Source: Vitellaria paradoxa
Lineage: Eukaryota > Streptophyta > Magnoliopsida > Ericales > Sapotaceae
Length of the DNA stretch: 64,000 bases
Reading direction: 5' to 3'
NCBI GenBank assembly: GCA_019916065.1
Contig: CM034241.1
Location: 17,659,228 to 17,723,227, forward strand
Part shown: positions 11,410-23,913 of the stretch, in pieces
How positions within the stretch are numbered: the first letter of the stretch is position 1
How the letters are laid out: every line of letters begins with the position of its first letter
Made by a program: the position numbers and the translations under genes
Notes under the pieces: model-generated
Seen by the model: the letters and a program-made list of their open reading frames with translations, nothing else
Database searches by the model: none
Told to the model about the DNA's origin: nothing

Positions 11410-11979
11410 GTCTAATTCTAATAGAGAGCATGCATTTCTTCACCCATTGTGTGTTTCCATCCCAAAACAGATAAGGCTTATTCATAAGTAGGAATAGAAA
11501 CAGGAAAGACAAGGTACAAACAAAGAAAGACAGATAAAAGAAAAGACAATGGTAATTAAGAAACAAAATTAGTAATAGGATGTAAAGTGCAATGATTCTT
11601 ATCTTCTTGTAATACAAAAATATGCAAGTCAAAAAAAGGGGTAGAAGCAGGTACCTCAGATGGAGGAGTAGAACCAACCAGTAAGAAAAGAATGACCTTC
11701 TATTAAGATCACGTCAGTAAACTTGTTGCAAAGGAACAAGAGCAGTGACAAGAACATGGAGCTCAGATGTAATTAATGGTTCTGACACTACGGGGGACTC
11801 TATGACAGGGTTAAAAGAGAAAGACTGGGATATAGAAACATAAATGGAGGATAAATTAGCTAGAAGAGTGGGAAAATGTGACCCCTCACTAAAAGCAATA
11901 ACATCAAATGACAGGACATCACCACCAAGAAAAAAAAAAGGCAGTAGACTAAAAAAAAGTGACATCAACACTCACAAAC

Positions 11980-13156
11980 TAACATTGTGAAGAATGGTGG
12001 TAACAACGATAACCTTTCTGATTGCGAGAATATCCTACGAAAATACACTTACAAGAATCAGGTGAGAGTTTATCTTGATTAGGATCAAGAATATGTACAA
12101 AGGTAATACAGCCAAAAATACGAAAGGAAATAGGAAATGGGGATTGATTGGGGTAAACAAGAGAAAAAGCAGATTAATTAGACAAAATAGGTCCTATTAA
12201 TAAGATAACAAGTAATAAGGACAGCATTTATCCAAAAAAGTTTAGGGACATACATGTGAAACATTAAGGTACAGATAACATCTAATAAATGACGATATTT
12301 GCATTCAGTAATACCATTTTGTTGAGAGGTGCGAGGACAAGTGGTTGATAGATAATGCCTCTATCGATATAAAAGGTATGAACAACAGTATAAACATATT
12401 CTAATGCATTATCAGAACAAAAAATTTTAATTCTCCTGTCAAATTGAGTAACAATTTTATTGTAAAACAAGAAATAACAGAAGGTAATTTAGACTGTTGT
12501 TTCATTAAAAAAAGTCATATCATACGAGAAAAGTCATCAACGAATATCACAAAGTAAGAAAAACCATTAACACTTTTAAAATGAGAGGGTCCCCAAACAT
12601 CTATATGAACTACAATAAAAGGTTATAACTTACGACTAATATCACGACTACGAAATGAACTACGGAGATGCTTGCCAAATTGACAAGCTTCATATTCTAG
12701 ATTAGACACTTGACTCAAATTTGGAACAATTAACTTCAACCTAGCTAAACATAGACGACCTAGGTAAATGTGTCACTGAAGAAGTGTGATTAAAGTGTGA
12801 ATAGTTGTAGAGGGTATATGCTCTGGAGGACGATCATGATCAAGATAATTAAGGCTATCATTCTCACGTCCCGAACCAATCATCCTCTTCGTTGTGAGAT
12901 CCTAAAAGACATAATAAGTAGGAAAGAAGGTTATGGAACATTTTAATAACTTGGTTAGTTGATTAATAGATAGTAAATTAAAAGGAAATTGAGGTACATA
13001 AAAGCTAAAAGGGAGATTAAGAGATGGTGAGAGATGAAGAGTCACTTTACCAGATACCGGACAAGAAGAACCATCAATTAACATAATACTATAATGACTA
13101 TGAGTAAGATCGAAGAATAATAAGTAATTACTAGATATATGTGAACTGGCTCCCAA
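11980..13156 (-). pseudogene. Copia-1 protease and integrase, broken
   Basis: The protease active-site region reads LGASSHISSN (about 13125-13156); the usual D-S-G-A is here L-G-A, so the catalytic aspartate is not seen. Downstream are FNLLSINQLTK, a GAG-pre-integrase-like LGRLCLARL stretch, VHIDVWGP and the DDFSRM integrase core, then FCSDNALEY (about 12390-12440). Multiple stops occur. Not functional. Confidence 0.75.
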
Positions 13157-13428
13157 ATTGATGATTCAGGAGGAGAAAGATGAGGTCACAAGAGCTAGAT
13201 TACCTGAGTTGGCCAACATAGTGGCGGAGGTAGAAGAGTTAGAAACACGCAAGGATAGGATAAGCTCCTGGGGCTATGACGAGCTTAGAGTAATTGTCTC
13301 CTTAAAATCAGAAGTGGTAGCTCTATTATCAGATACTGGAAGTGGCGAGAATGTACTATTAGAAACCTGGCGTACTTGCTTAGGATTTCTATACTTCTTC
13401 CAATTATAAGGCTCAATATGATTGAAGC

Positions 13429-15133
13429 TAACCGCTCTTAGAATTTGAAGGGGTTTATAATCTCAGGTGCAAGAGGTAGTCATAGTTTAATCTAGGTAAG
13501 TTCTAGGTCATATTTGTAGGGAGCAACTGTGTTACTAGATTTAGAAAAACTTGTTTCGAAAGTGCTTGCAATGAATAGTAAATGGAAAAATTTTTTTAGT
13601 GTTTTCGAAATCAAGTTTGAAAGATGCTTTGAACACAAAACTTAACTCAAACTTAAAACACTAATGAAAAGACACGATTTAATTTTAGCAAATTACTCTT
13701 AACTAAAAACACTTAGTTTTGACTTATTCTGGTAATGGATTCAAAGAGATCAATTTGAACATGTTTATAATTCAACATAGCATTTACGCATGTAATGCTA
13801 AGTCAGAAGATTTAACTTTAAAAACCTTTCGTAAAACAAGCATTGAACTAGGGTTTTGAAATCAGATTTGAAGTCATTAGGACATTAAACCAGAAATGCG
13901 AAATGCATGAGCATCACTCGTAACCTAAGGCTGATTATAGGAAGGTTGATTCGATTTGTAGGGTTAAACCTAGACTCAACGAGTTTTACGATTTAATAAA
14001 AATTATATTACATTTGAAATCATAATATTTGATTCTATCTTCTTTTCTTCCATTAGTTCCTAGGTTAAAACCAAGATGGATTTAGCCTAGCATATTTAAC
14101 TAGTAAACGAAACTACGCGAAGAAGAATGAACATCCATTCTAGATTTTAAGTTGAAAAGAAATAAAACAAAATATGTGCAACAGTTGTAAAATAAGTACG
14201 AAGTAGAAACAAAAGAAGAAAAACTGAAACGAAAAACTTTTAATTGAAAATATTGAAGAACAAGTCATTACACGTAAACTCTAAGACAGAGAAACAATGA
14301 AATCACCTTATAAAACTTCACCTAAACCTAATGCTTGAATCCAAATCTTCAAATCAAACGTAATGAAAACTCTCTAAAACTCAAAGACCCTCAAAGTCTG
14401 ATACAGCATCTGTATTTATAGATGAATGCAAAAAAACCTTAAAATCTAAACAGTCGAGGCCGCCGCATCCTGGCGCCTTTGGGACACCAGATAGAAGTAG
14501 GGGTTTTCAGCTTTGAAGTATAGAGATCTTAGATTCACTTGTTTATGCTATTAGGATGGCATTGGTACACCAAAGTACAACATCCAGCTCCAATACTAAA
14601 TTGTAGTGCTTTAAGTCTTCTTTTCAACTCAAAAAAAATTGCATCAATCTGAGTTGTGAGTAAAAAGTTATGGCTCAAACACTGAGAAGGTGTCATGCTG
14701 AACTATTTGAAGCATGAATTATGCGACTTTGCAAGCTGATTTCAAGGCAGATGCAGACCTCTTTTGGACTTTGGTTCTCCATGAAAGTTGTAACTCAAAA
14801 TGTGCACTAGATCTTGGACTGTTGAATCGCCTCAATTAGATCCCAGAAGCTCAAGATATTCCCTAAATCCTATGGTGATTAGGATTTGTCCAGCTTTCTA
14901 GTCCCGACTTTTAAGCAATCTTTCAAGTGCTAAATAAACTTGAATTTTGTCCCATAATAACTTTTTGAAGATGTCCACCATAATTTTGCGAAAGACCACT
15001 TTTAATTTCTGGAACTTCTTCCATGTCAAAATTGCACCCTAATAAATAGCCCTGAAGTAATAAAAGCACCCCTTAACCTAGTTTCTATAACACTCCAATA
15101 GTATCAACAAAATATACCAAGGTGTAATCCTCA
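13429..15133 (-). repeat. Athila-M 3' LTR
   Basis: On the minus strand the end shares the Athila LTR phrases with the LTR at 20257-21906: ATGCTAGGCTA and TTGGTTTTAACCTA near 14070-14100, GACCTAGAACTTACCTAGA near 13490, and GAGCGGTTA at the very end. The inner edge is placed at about 15133 from the TGAGGATTACACC start and is the less certain one. A TATA box on the minus strand lies at 14413-14420. The LTR abuts Copia-1 gag at 13428. Confidence 0.7.
14413..14420 (-). promoter_or_regulatory. TATA box of Athila-M LTR
   Basis: TATAAATA on the minus strand, placed as in the other Athila LTRs and preceded (upstream, about 14455-14485) by a GC-rich block with GGCGCC. Confidence 0.5.
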
Positions 15134-15542
15134 AAATATAAAAACAGAATGTGAAGAAGGTAGATATTAGCTCAAAGCTACTTTATTAATTAACTAACCA
15201 AAAACCTACAAAGCAGAATATGAGATAAAAAGAAAAGAACAGAGAAGAAAAATTAAAAAAAAAAAGAAAAGAAAGCTAGTAAATGGAAATAAACAAAATA
15301 CAGTAAAAGAAAAATAACATAATTATACACAAGAGAAAAGAAAAGTAAAAACTTTATGTTGTATTTCATTACCAACCAAAAAGCTGAGTACATAAGATCA
15401 ATACAATCAAAATCGCTCAACTGAAGCCAAAATAACAACATCACAAAGAAAAGCAGTTTTAGGTCTACAATACATAGCATGATTAGAACCCAGACCTAAA
15501 CTAACAAAAAGTTTGCCCTAAGGCAACAAAAGGATAAAGAGC
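15134..15542 (-). other. Athila-M 3' non-coding region
   Basis: Lies between the integrase stop (TAG at 15543-15545 on the minus strand) and the LTR start. Low-complexity A-rich on the plus strand (about 15220-15360); I see no gene. Confidence 0.6.
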
Positions 15543-16976
15543 CTACGCATCGACAGGAGGATCTTGGTCCTTCTCTGGCGGTGAGTCCTGGGGTGGTGGT
15601 GGTCAAACCACAGCAAGGATAGACTCTAGAAGAAACTTACTCCTAAAACTAAGTCTAAAAGGAAGAAACAAAAACTCCTACACTAATATTATACAAGAGT
15701 TTGTGTATGTACTTCAATCAAATGGGGAAGGGTCGAGAGCTCTCACATCCCAATCTCGACCACGAAGCTATCCAGCTATGGAGTGACACAATGGCCATTC
15801 ACCTTGAATTGGCGTCATTGCATGGATTGTGAACCTCGCACATACCATGCTCTGAAATTGAGGTGATAATGAACGGACCAAACCATCTAAATTGAAGTTT
15901 GCCTAGAAAGAGGTGTAACCAAGAATTGTACATCAAGACTTTCTTGCCTACGCGAAAAGACTTCCTAGTAATGTGCTTGTCATGCAAGTCTTTCATTTTG
16001 GCCTTGGCGATCTTCGCATTCTTAAAAGCATCATTACGTAACTCTTCAAGTTCATTCAATTGTAGCTTCTGAAGAACACTGGCACCACCCAAACTTTCGT
16101 TAAACTACCAAATTGCCCAATAGGCTCTATGTTCCATCTCAATGGGTAGCTAGCAAGCTTTGCTAAAGATAAGGCGGTGGGGAGACATTCCTAAAATAGT
16201 CTTGTATGCTGTCTGGTACGCCTACAAAGCATCAATAAGATGCAAAGACTAATTCTTACGTGTGGGGTTGACAGTCTTCTCAAGTATGCCCTTAATATCC
16301 CTATTTGCCAACTCTACTTGGCCACTATTATGTGGGTGGCATGAGGTACCCACTTTATGTGTCATAACATAATTACGAAACAAGACACCAACGGCCTTGT
16401 TGCAAAAATACTTGCCTCCATCACTAATGATAGCCCCAGGCAACCCAAAGCGTGAGAAGATAAACTCTTTCAAGAACTTAACCACCACTCGATGGTCATT
16501 GGTATGAGTTGTAGTGGCCTCCACCCACTTGGAGACATAGTCTATGGCCACAAGTATGAACTCAAATCCAAATGACTTAAGAAATGGCCCTATGAAATTA
16601 GTGCTCCAACAGTCAAAAATCTCTAAAATTACTCTAAGGTTCTAAGGCATCTTGTTACACTTAGTAAGGGCTCCTAACCTTTGACACTGGTCACACTTAA
16701 GGCAATAATCACATGCATCCCTAAACAATGAGAGCCAATAAAATCTGCTTTGAAGAATCTTAGCGACTGTTTTCTTCTATAAAAAATGGCACCACATGCT
16801 TGGGAATGACAAAACTCAATGACACTACGCACTTCAGTCTTGGGGATGCAACATCTAACAATTTGATTCGGGCAATATTTGCAGAGGTATGGCTCATCCC
16901 AAAAGAAATTACGCACATTGCATAAAAATTTCCTGTTATCAATCTTAGTCCAATGTGAAGGCATAAGGCCAATCAC
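15543..16976 (-). pseudogene. Athila-M integrase, broken
   Basis: The N-terminal zinc-binding part (about 16674-16976) has CCIPKTEV then H-x-QACG and C residues. The catalytic core (16249-16551) begins AIDYVSKWVEA and has FGLPGAIISDGG and the Q-V-E-L-ANRDIKGILEKTV end, giving the D and E positions of the DDE triad. The C-terminal part (15799-16092) has LNELEELRNDAF, GKKVLMYNS and FRWFGPFIIT, which are standard for Athila. The frame ends PPVDA with TAG at 15543. Stops and frameshifts separate the three blocks. Confidence 0.88.
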
Positions 16977-17505
16977 AAAAAAGTTGGCGATGTTTGAATA
17001 CCAATGGGAGTAATCCTATGGAGCTGACATGCATAATATGTTCATCCAAAAAATGTTCTTCTATTGGCAGGTCACTATGGTCAAACATATGAGTTAACAA
17101 TCGAGATAAATGATTAGTCACCACATTTTCTACTCCCTTCTTATCCTTGATTTCTAAGTCAAACTCTTGTAGGAGTAAAGTCCACCTAATGAGGTGGGGT
17201 TTTACCTCTTGTTTCGAAAGAAGATATTTTAGTACAGTATGGTTTATGAACATTGTGACATGGGAACCTACCAAATAAGACCTAAATTTGTCAAAAGAAA
17301 ATACTATAGCTAGCAACTCCTTCTTAGTTGTAGTGTAATTCAATTGGGCCTCATTAAGGGTCTTACTAGCGTAGTAAATGGCATAAGGCTTACCCTCTTT
17401 CCATTGCCTCAAAATAGCCCCCACTGTATAGTCACTAGCATCACACATGAGCTCAAAAAGGAAGGATAAATCTGGGCTCTGAATTATGGGTATGATAGTA
17501 AGCAT
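16945..17505 (-). pseudogene. Athila-M RNase H
   Basis: A 186-codon open stretch with FELMCDASDYTVGAIL, IYYASKTLNEAQLNYTTTKKELLA and LLQEFDLEIKDKKG. These are the RNase H domain of Ty3/Gypsy pol, which removes the RNA strand during reverse transcription. The catalytic D of CDASD and the TTTKKELLA block are intact, although the rest of the gene is broken. Confidence 0.88.
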
Positions 17506-17606
17506 GGTCTTTAATCAATCAAATGCCCCTTGACACTTAAACGTCTATACAAATGGAACATCCTTAGAAAATAAGTCACACAAGAGACAAGTTATAAAGT
17601 TAAAGG

Positions 17607-18780
17607 ATTTTTTTTTGGGTAATTAAGTAATTTTTTGGATTAATGGGAAAAAATGTACATCATCTTAGGGGCATACCCCTATATGATAGAGTAATATATA
17701 TAATGGAATCCCCAATTACTATATAAACTAGTATTCTCATGTGTGACATTTATGACAGCAAGCTAAGAAAGCTTAATCTTAATTACATGGCTTATGTTAT
17801 GGATAATGACAGAAATTGATGATGGAAGTCCTTTGAAAATTCTTGCATTCCATTCTTGCCATACATGATATATTAGAGTAGCCCATGCAAGCTTACGTAT
17901 TGTACTAGCAAGGCATTTTCCACTAAACTTACTTGTGGCCCAAGAGACTTCCTCATAAGTGATCCATAGTCTCTAATGCTTGCCCAAACAAGACACAAGT
18001 GGGATCAATGTTTATTCCCCATGCAAGCATTTTGTCTTTGGTATTTATCCTTTCTTTAATTATAAGCCACAAAATGAAACCATGCCTAGGAATGTGGCTA
18101 GGAAACTATTGCAAATGATGCCATGTTACCTTGTGAGACCTTCCCCAAATTGGGTTCCATGTTTCAACAACTTTGTAAACTTCATTTTTGGAAACCATCC
18201 ATATGAATTTATCCACAGCGTGAGGATTTGGTAGGTAATTTGGGGGCTTTCAAGTATGACTTCTCTTAGTTCCCATGTGCACGGGTTGGGCCACTTCCAT
18301 TGTACATTGTTGATCACTTGTGAGGCTTTTGCATCTTTTGGCAAACCAGTATCATAAGCTGTTCTAGGACTATGTTTGGGAATTAAAGGACCATTAGGAT
18401 GCCAATTGGAGAAGCATAGGAAAATAGAGTCACTTTTCCTTACTATGTACTTGGAAATGAGACTTGCTTGTTCTCTGAGCTTAAGCAATTTGTGATATAT
18501 CCAAGAGCAATTTGAAGGAACCTTAACTTCCCAAAAGCACTTGCCTATAAGAATGTTGGAGCTACACCAATCAACCCAAAGATAGGAGCTTTTGGAGCAT
18601 AAGGCTCACATATGTCTCGTCATAGAGGCCTTATTCCATTCATCAAGCTTGGGGATGCCAAGGCCACCTTCATTTTTCAGCTTGCAAACTTCATTCCAAG
18701 CTACTTTGCTTCTTCATTTCTTAAGGTCTGATTCAAACCACAAGAGTCTTCTTAGAACTTGTTCTGTGGCATCACATACG
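17607..18780 (-). mobile_element. LINE-C, 5'-truncated LINE in Athila-M RT
   Basis: Poly(A) appears as T at 17610-17618. On the minus strand follow a 3' UTR with AGGGGTATGCCCCT (17667-17680), the C-terminal stub, and LINE ORF2 sequence with SNWHPNGPLIPKHSPRTAYD (about 18400) and KNEGGLGIPKLDEWN (about 18650). Athila RT resumes at about 18780. About 60 codons of Athila RT connection region appear to be missing at the site, so a deletion went with or followed insertion. No clear target duplication was seen. Confidence 0.8.
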
Positions 18781-19498
18781 TTTGGATGAGACAATGTGTC
18801 CCAAGACTATCCTTGAGTTTTCCATAAAACGGCTTCTTCCAATTAAGCACTAAGTTGCTTTCCTTACAACAAACTAAGACTCTCTTCAAGTTTCCTAAGC
18901 ACTCATCAAAATCATCTCCATAAATAGATAAGTCATCCATAAACACCTTTGGGAATTTTTTGACCATATCACTAAATATGCTTATCACACACCGTTGAAA
19001 AGTCACTGGTGCATTACATAACCTAAATGGCATATATCTATACGCATAAGTTCTAAAAAGGCATGTGAATGTGGTCTTTTCCTGATCCTCAATGCTATTT
19101 CCACTTAGTTATATCCCAAATATCCATCAAGAAAACAGTAGAAAAGCTTCCCCGTTACTCTCTCAAGCACTTAATCTAGAAAAAATTATCCTTCCGAGTC
19201 ATGGCATTTAGGCGTCTATAGTCAATACACATACGCCACCGGTTTGGGTACGTTATGGTACTAACTCTCATTTCTTATTTTCTACAACAATGACACTAAA
19301 CTTTTCAAGAACCACTTGGGTGGGACTCAACCACTTTGAATCTGAGATGTGGTAAATGATACCTGCATCTAACAACTTGAACACTTCTCCCTTTACAACC
19401 TCTTTCAAGTTGGGATTAAGCCTACGTTGCATTTGCCTCACTGGTTTGGCATCAACCTCAAGGTATATATGATGAGTATATACTAAAGGGCTAATACC
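18752..19498 (-). pseudogene. Athila-M reverse transcriptase, broken
   Basis: The minus strand reads the N-terminal HHIYLEVDAKPVRQMQRRLNP, a decayed finger region, then MPFRLCNAPVTFQRC and the catalytic box F-M-D-D (about 18930). Several stops lie between 19080 and 19260. The domain ends where LINE-C entered. Confidence 0.85.
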
Positions 19499-20253
19499 TC
19501 AAAGATCCGCTACCATCCATCTTAGGGCCTTGCAGTGAGCACTTAAAACTACCAACAACCTCTCTTCTTGGGCTTTCTCTAACTTTGAAGACACGACTAC
19601 CGGAAATGTCTCACCCTCCCCTAGAAATGCATACTTAAGCTCACTAGGTAAAGGTTTCCTAGAAGGGCAAGGGAGACTCTCAATTGATGGCTTAGGTTTA
19701 ATCAAAGATGGTTCTAAAGGCTCAAACGCCAGAACCCAGCCACTAATAGCCATAACTTCTTCTTCCACACTCACTAATTCATCACTTTTTGCAAAATTCA
19801 CTCCATTAAGAAAATCACATCTCTCACTTCTCACTAGAGCTTACTCCAAAGGGTCATCAAAGTAAGCCTTCTCAAAGGATACCTCACTCAAAGTATGAAT
19901 CAATTCCACCTCTCGAATATCCTTAAATTCTCCCATTTGTTTCCCTGCCCAAACGATATTCATTTCCAAGGTCATATTTCCAAAAGATAATTTCATGACC
20001 CCACTCCTACAATTAATCATAGCATTAGATGTTGCAAGGAAGAGTCTACCTCGAATGACCAGAATGGATTGATTGGGGTTTTGGATGGGTTGGGTATCTA
20101 ACATAATGAAATGAATGGAAAAGTAGAACTTGTCTACTTGGACCAACACATCTTCCACTATACCCCTTGGCATTTTGACCGAGTGATCGACCAATTACAG
20201 TGTGACTCGAGTGGGTTTTAACTCACTTAAACTAATTGCTAATGCACTGTGTA
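19499..20253 (-). pseudogene. Athila-M aspartic protease region
   Basis: Two open pieces (19841-20194 and 19499-19834) match the Athila-P protease region at 33020-33680 nearly residue for residue: GIVEDVLVQVDKFYF, LDTQPIQNPNQSIL, FLATSNAMINCRSGVMKL. The active-site D-L-G-A-S lies beyond the truncated end and is absent. A one-stop break separates the two pieces near 19838. Confidence 0.85.
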
Positions 20254-20256
20254 TGG

Positions 20257-21906
20257 TGATTAAGCACTTATAATGTTATTTCATCATGATTTTGCAATGT
20301 GTTTTAAGAGTTTTATCTACGTAAATCTTATAAGTTATAATAAAACGAGCTAATTTTCTTATTTGTGGATGTTTGTAGGTGTTTTGTGATCAAATTTAGA
20401 GGAAAATAGGCAAATATGAGCTGAAGGATGCAAGGAGCTGAAGATGGACCTGATGGGCCCCCCTCAAAAGTGATAGGCACCCCACCCAAAAGTAGATGGG
20501 CGCCCGCCGAGAGGTGTTTTTGGATAACAATTCAAGTCTTAGAGGAATTTCGTCGAGCAACTGGTGGAGGCTACCCATGGGCGCCCCTCAATGCCCACGG
20601 GCGCCCCACCCATAAGCAGATGGGTGCCCGCCGAGAGGGGGTTTTGGGGCTATTTCATTGGGAACTTTATCAAACACTTTGGACAATTAAGTCATGGGCG
20701 CCCCTCATTATTCACGGGTACCCCTGATGACTTTTCCAGCACAAGTTTAGAATAAAGTTCGAGTTGTAATTTTACCTTTATGCCCTTGCTTTATGTAATG
20801 TAAATAGGATATTTTCTGATGTATTGGGTGTTCTGAACCCAAGGAAATTTCTATGTTCTATCTTGGAGAGTTATTTGGGAGACCTTTCATTGCTTTCGCA
20901 CATAGGGTTAGTTGATCTTCATCTTGTTTTGGATTTACAGAAGCTTCATTACATTTTTGCATTAAGGTTATTTTGTAAGTACAATTTCTATCGAATTAAT
21001 TTGAAGTTCTTCATTTTTTTTTATTCTATATTTTTCATTATTAGTTTGTAACAATTCACCTTCGATTGCTTGAGTGTGTTTTGGTTTCGAAATCAATTTA
21101 AACTATTTTCGAAGTACTTTGCTTTCACGTTTTATCGTGTTATGGAGATTTTTTTCCCTTCACAAAGCTATGTTTATGTTTTTGCAATGCTAGGCTAGGG
21201 CTGTTCTTGGTTTTAACCTAAGATCGTAATGAAATCGAAGGTCTTGGACTCGGATAATGCAAATTGAAATAAGTCTATCTTCTTTTGAATGAAAACATAA
21301 GAATTGAAATTCTAGGTTAATTTTCGAAAATGAATTGCCTGTGATACAGTTGATCTTTGTTTACATTAGTGTGAATTGAAGATCAATTCCATGTCCTGGT
21401 GATTTCGAATTTGACTTCAAAACCCTAGAATCACAGTTTCTTTACGAAATAGGGTTTTCTAACGGTGAATCTTCCAACCTAATTTTACATGTGTAAAGAT
21501 TAGGTTGAGTTAATCAAATATTCGAGTTCAAGCCTTCGAGGACATTACAGGACTAGGTTAAAGCCAAGTGTTTCCATTCATATAATTGTTTAAGCACAGT
21601 TCACGTCAGTTGTTAATTTTCAAAATTGGTTGTTTTCTTAGTGTTTTCATTTTTAGTTTAACTTGTGTTTTTAAAGTATCAAATCATTCTTTCAACTACT
21701 TCCAAATCATTTTTTTAATTACCTATTCGAAAACTCCAAAAAGATTTTCATTTTTTTTTATTTTTGTAAGTGCTTGCGAAATCAAGTTTTCCAACACTTA
21801 GGCACACCCTTGCTCCTTGTGGAAGATGACCTAGGACTCACCTAGACTAAACTCAACCGACCTCTTATACTTGAGAGTGAGCCATTGCCAAATTAGAGAG
21901 CGGTCA
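20257..21906 (+). repeat. Athila-P 5' LTR (1650 bp)
   Basis: It begins TGATTAAGCACTTATAATG and ends GCGGTCA, eight bases before a perfect tRNA-Asp primer site. U3 holds a duplicated GC-rich unit of about 121 bp (20480-20525 and 20604-20648) with GATGGGYGCCCGCCGAGAGG. A TATA box is not obvious; the AT-rich stretch near 20795-20820 is the best region. It lies inside the protease end of Athila-M. Confidence 0.85.
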
Positions 21907-21913
21907 AGTTTTT

Positions 21914-21931
21914 TGGCGCCGTTGCCGGGGA
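21914..21931 (+). other. Primer binding site, tRNA-Asp
   Basis: TGGCGCCGTTGCCGGGGA is the exact complement of the 3' end of plant tRNA-Asp(GTC) including CCA. This primer is characteristic of Athila/Tat elements and confirms the LTR end. Confidence 0.95.
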
Positions 21932-22170
21932 GCAACGGTGTGTGTATGCTGAGCTCGGAGAGCTTGTGGATGAAAGCACTGGCTGGTGCAGTTACATTTG
22001 GACTTCCAAGTGACATCGCTCCTTATTTCTTTTCATTTGTGTATTTCATTTATTTTATTTTTATTTTGATTCTTTTTCTTTAGTTTTAGGATTTTTCTTC
22101 TTTTAGATTTTTGAAAAAAAAATAACAAACAAATAAACAAACAAACAAACTTAGAATAGTAGTCAAGTGC

Positions 22171-23055
22171 ATGTTTTTGAGGTCGGGTAAGGTAGTCAAA
22201 GTGATTCTAGATCACAGTGACCCTTCCTACATTCCTGAACCTTTAGAGCCCCCTGTCCTAGCTTCACTCACGAATTCCCAATCATCAGACTCAATGGCTA
22301 ATGTAGAAGGGGATGAAAGTGTTAATGGGGACGATGGAGCTTCGAAACTTAGGAGAATTAGGGATCACCTTGACCCCGTTAGACAGACCACACCATCCTG
22401 CATCATTCTACCACTGAATAGGAGAAATTTCACTCTAAGACCGGGGATCATCCAACTCTTGCCCAAATTCCACGGTCTAGACTCTGAGAACCCCTATAAC
22501 CACTTGAGAGAGTTTGAGGAAGTGACTAATACTTGTGTTGATCAGAATGCAAATGAGGATGTCGTGCGTCTCCAATTTTTTCCATTCTCTCTTAAGGACA
22601 AGGCTAAATTTTGGCTCAACTCCCTTCATCCTCGTTCCATTGGAACTTGGTGCGAAATGCAAACCGAGTTCTTGAAGAAATATTTCCCAACTCAAAAGAC
22701 TCAACACTTTAGGTGATAGATCACCACATTTTCATGTAGACCTAATAAGAACTTCTGTCATGCTTGGGAAAGGTTCAAGGACCTTTTAATGGCCTGTCCT
22801 CATCAAGGTTTTGAGTCATGGAGACTAGTGAGTATTTTCCACGAGTCTTTGACCCCCAGTCTTAAGCAACTCGTCTCTACCATGTGTAGTGGTACTCTCT
22901 TCGACAAGACTACGGAGGAGGCCATGGACTTCTTTAACATGGTTGCTGAAGACTCTAATGACTGGGAAATTGGGCCACCATCTTCTTTAGAACATAGGAA
23001 TCCCATTCCTAGTGGCCATTTGGCGTTGAGCGAAAGTGATGATTTGTGGGCTAGG
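22171..23055 (+). pseudogene. Athila-P gag, N-terminal half
   Basis: The frame begins MFLRSGK, a usual Athila gag start, and includes the capsid-like block LRPGIIQLLPKFHGL, HLREFEEV, LQFFPFSLKDKAKFWLNSL and EFLKKYFPTQKT. Two adjacent stops (TGA TAG, 22714-22719) break it, after which the same frame continues with CHAWERFKDLL and HESLTPSLKQL. It is cut at 23055 by the solo LTR. The gag protein forms the virus-like particle in active elements. Leader DNA between primer site and gag (21932-22170) shows nothing else. Confidence 0.9.
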
Positions 23056-23483
23056 TGATTACACTTGAAAAGTGTAATTACGAACTTCCTAACTCAACAC
23101 TTATTCTTGCATTTAAATAATTAAAGTTGAAGTTTTAGTGTTATCGTATTACTCTTACTTTTATTGTTTTATTTACAGGGGAAAAGGGTAAGGATCTCGA
23201 AGTTTATAGCTATGGAAAGGGCCCAGAAGACGAAGAAAAAGTCATGCTTCAAACCTTGCCTTGGATGAGCAAGACTAGCCTAAAGACCCTTTATAAAGAA
23301 GGAAAAGAAGCAACACAAAAGATACTTGGGGGTCGGGACCCCCCATCCTAATGGTCAGGACCACAGTAAGCTAAAAATGAGAAAGGACCATTCTGTGGTC
23401 CCGACCCCCTCTTTAGACAGTCAAGACCCCCGTGTATCCAGAAATCCCGTTTTGAAGCACGCCACTTAGGGTTTTCTTGTAAC

Positions 23484-23491
23484 TATATAAA
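23484..23491 (+). promoter_or_regulatory. TATA box of solo Athila LTR
   Basis: TATATAAA about 430 bases into the LTR, downstream of the GC-rich U3 repeats. Confidence 0.55.
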
Positions 23492-23913
23492 GAACCCAAT
23501 GTACGGTCGCCAGGGGACTTTTTTTCATTATTTTTTTGAGATACTTGGAGAGATTAGATTAGTTTCAGATTAATTTAGAGAGTATTTTGGTGAGCATTTT
23601 TGGTGTTCTTGAAAATCATTAATGGATATTGTTGGTGTGGTGTTATTCATCTTCGCTTTCGTAGTTCATCTATTCTTTTATGCACAAACTTTGTAAGTTA
23701 TTTTCGTTTTACTCTTTAATACAATGTTTTGTTTATTTCAATTATTGAATCGCATGATTGAGTGTTCTTTTATTGCTTTTGTGATGTTTAAACTAGTTGT
23801 AGCGTAAAACCCTAGTTCTTGGTTCAACGAATCAAGAATGGGTAGTTCACGAAAAACCTTGGGATGTTCGTAGACCCTTCGCATGGGTTGTGAGAGCTCA
23901 TGCGTAAGAATCT

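Larger units (their letters stand above)
10190..13428 (-). mobile_element. Copia-1, degenerate Ty1/Copia internal region
   Basis: Read on the minus strand, the order is protease, integrase, RT, RNase H, which is the Copia order. The gag end (YNWKKY, about 13400) runs directly into the Athila-M LTR at 13428, so that insertion cut it. No LTRs are recognisable. Stops and frameshifts are dense, so it is an old copy. A 25-bp LINE micro-insertion interrupts RT at 10888. Confidence 0.85.
13429..20255 (-). mobile_element. Athila-M, truncated minus-strand Athila element
   Basis: Order on the minus strand: protease (from 20253), RT, [LINE-C insertion], RNase H, integrase, 3' non-coding DNA, 3' LTR. 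This is the Athila/Tat pol order. The 5' LTR, gag and the start of protease are missing, because plus-strand Athila-P begins at 20257. The protease is a close relative of that in Athila-P at 33000-33680. Stops and frame breaks are scattered throughout. Confidence 0.85.
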
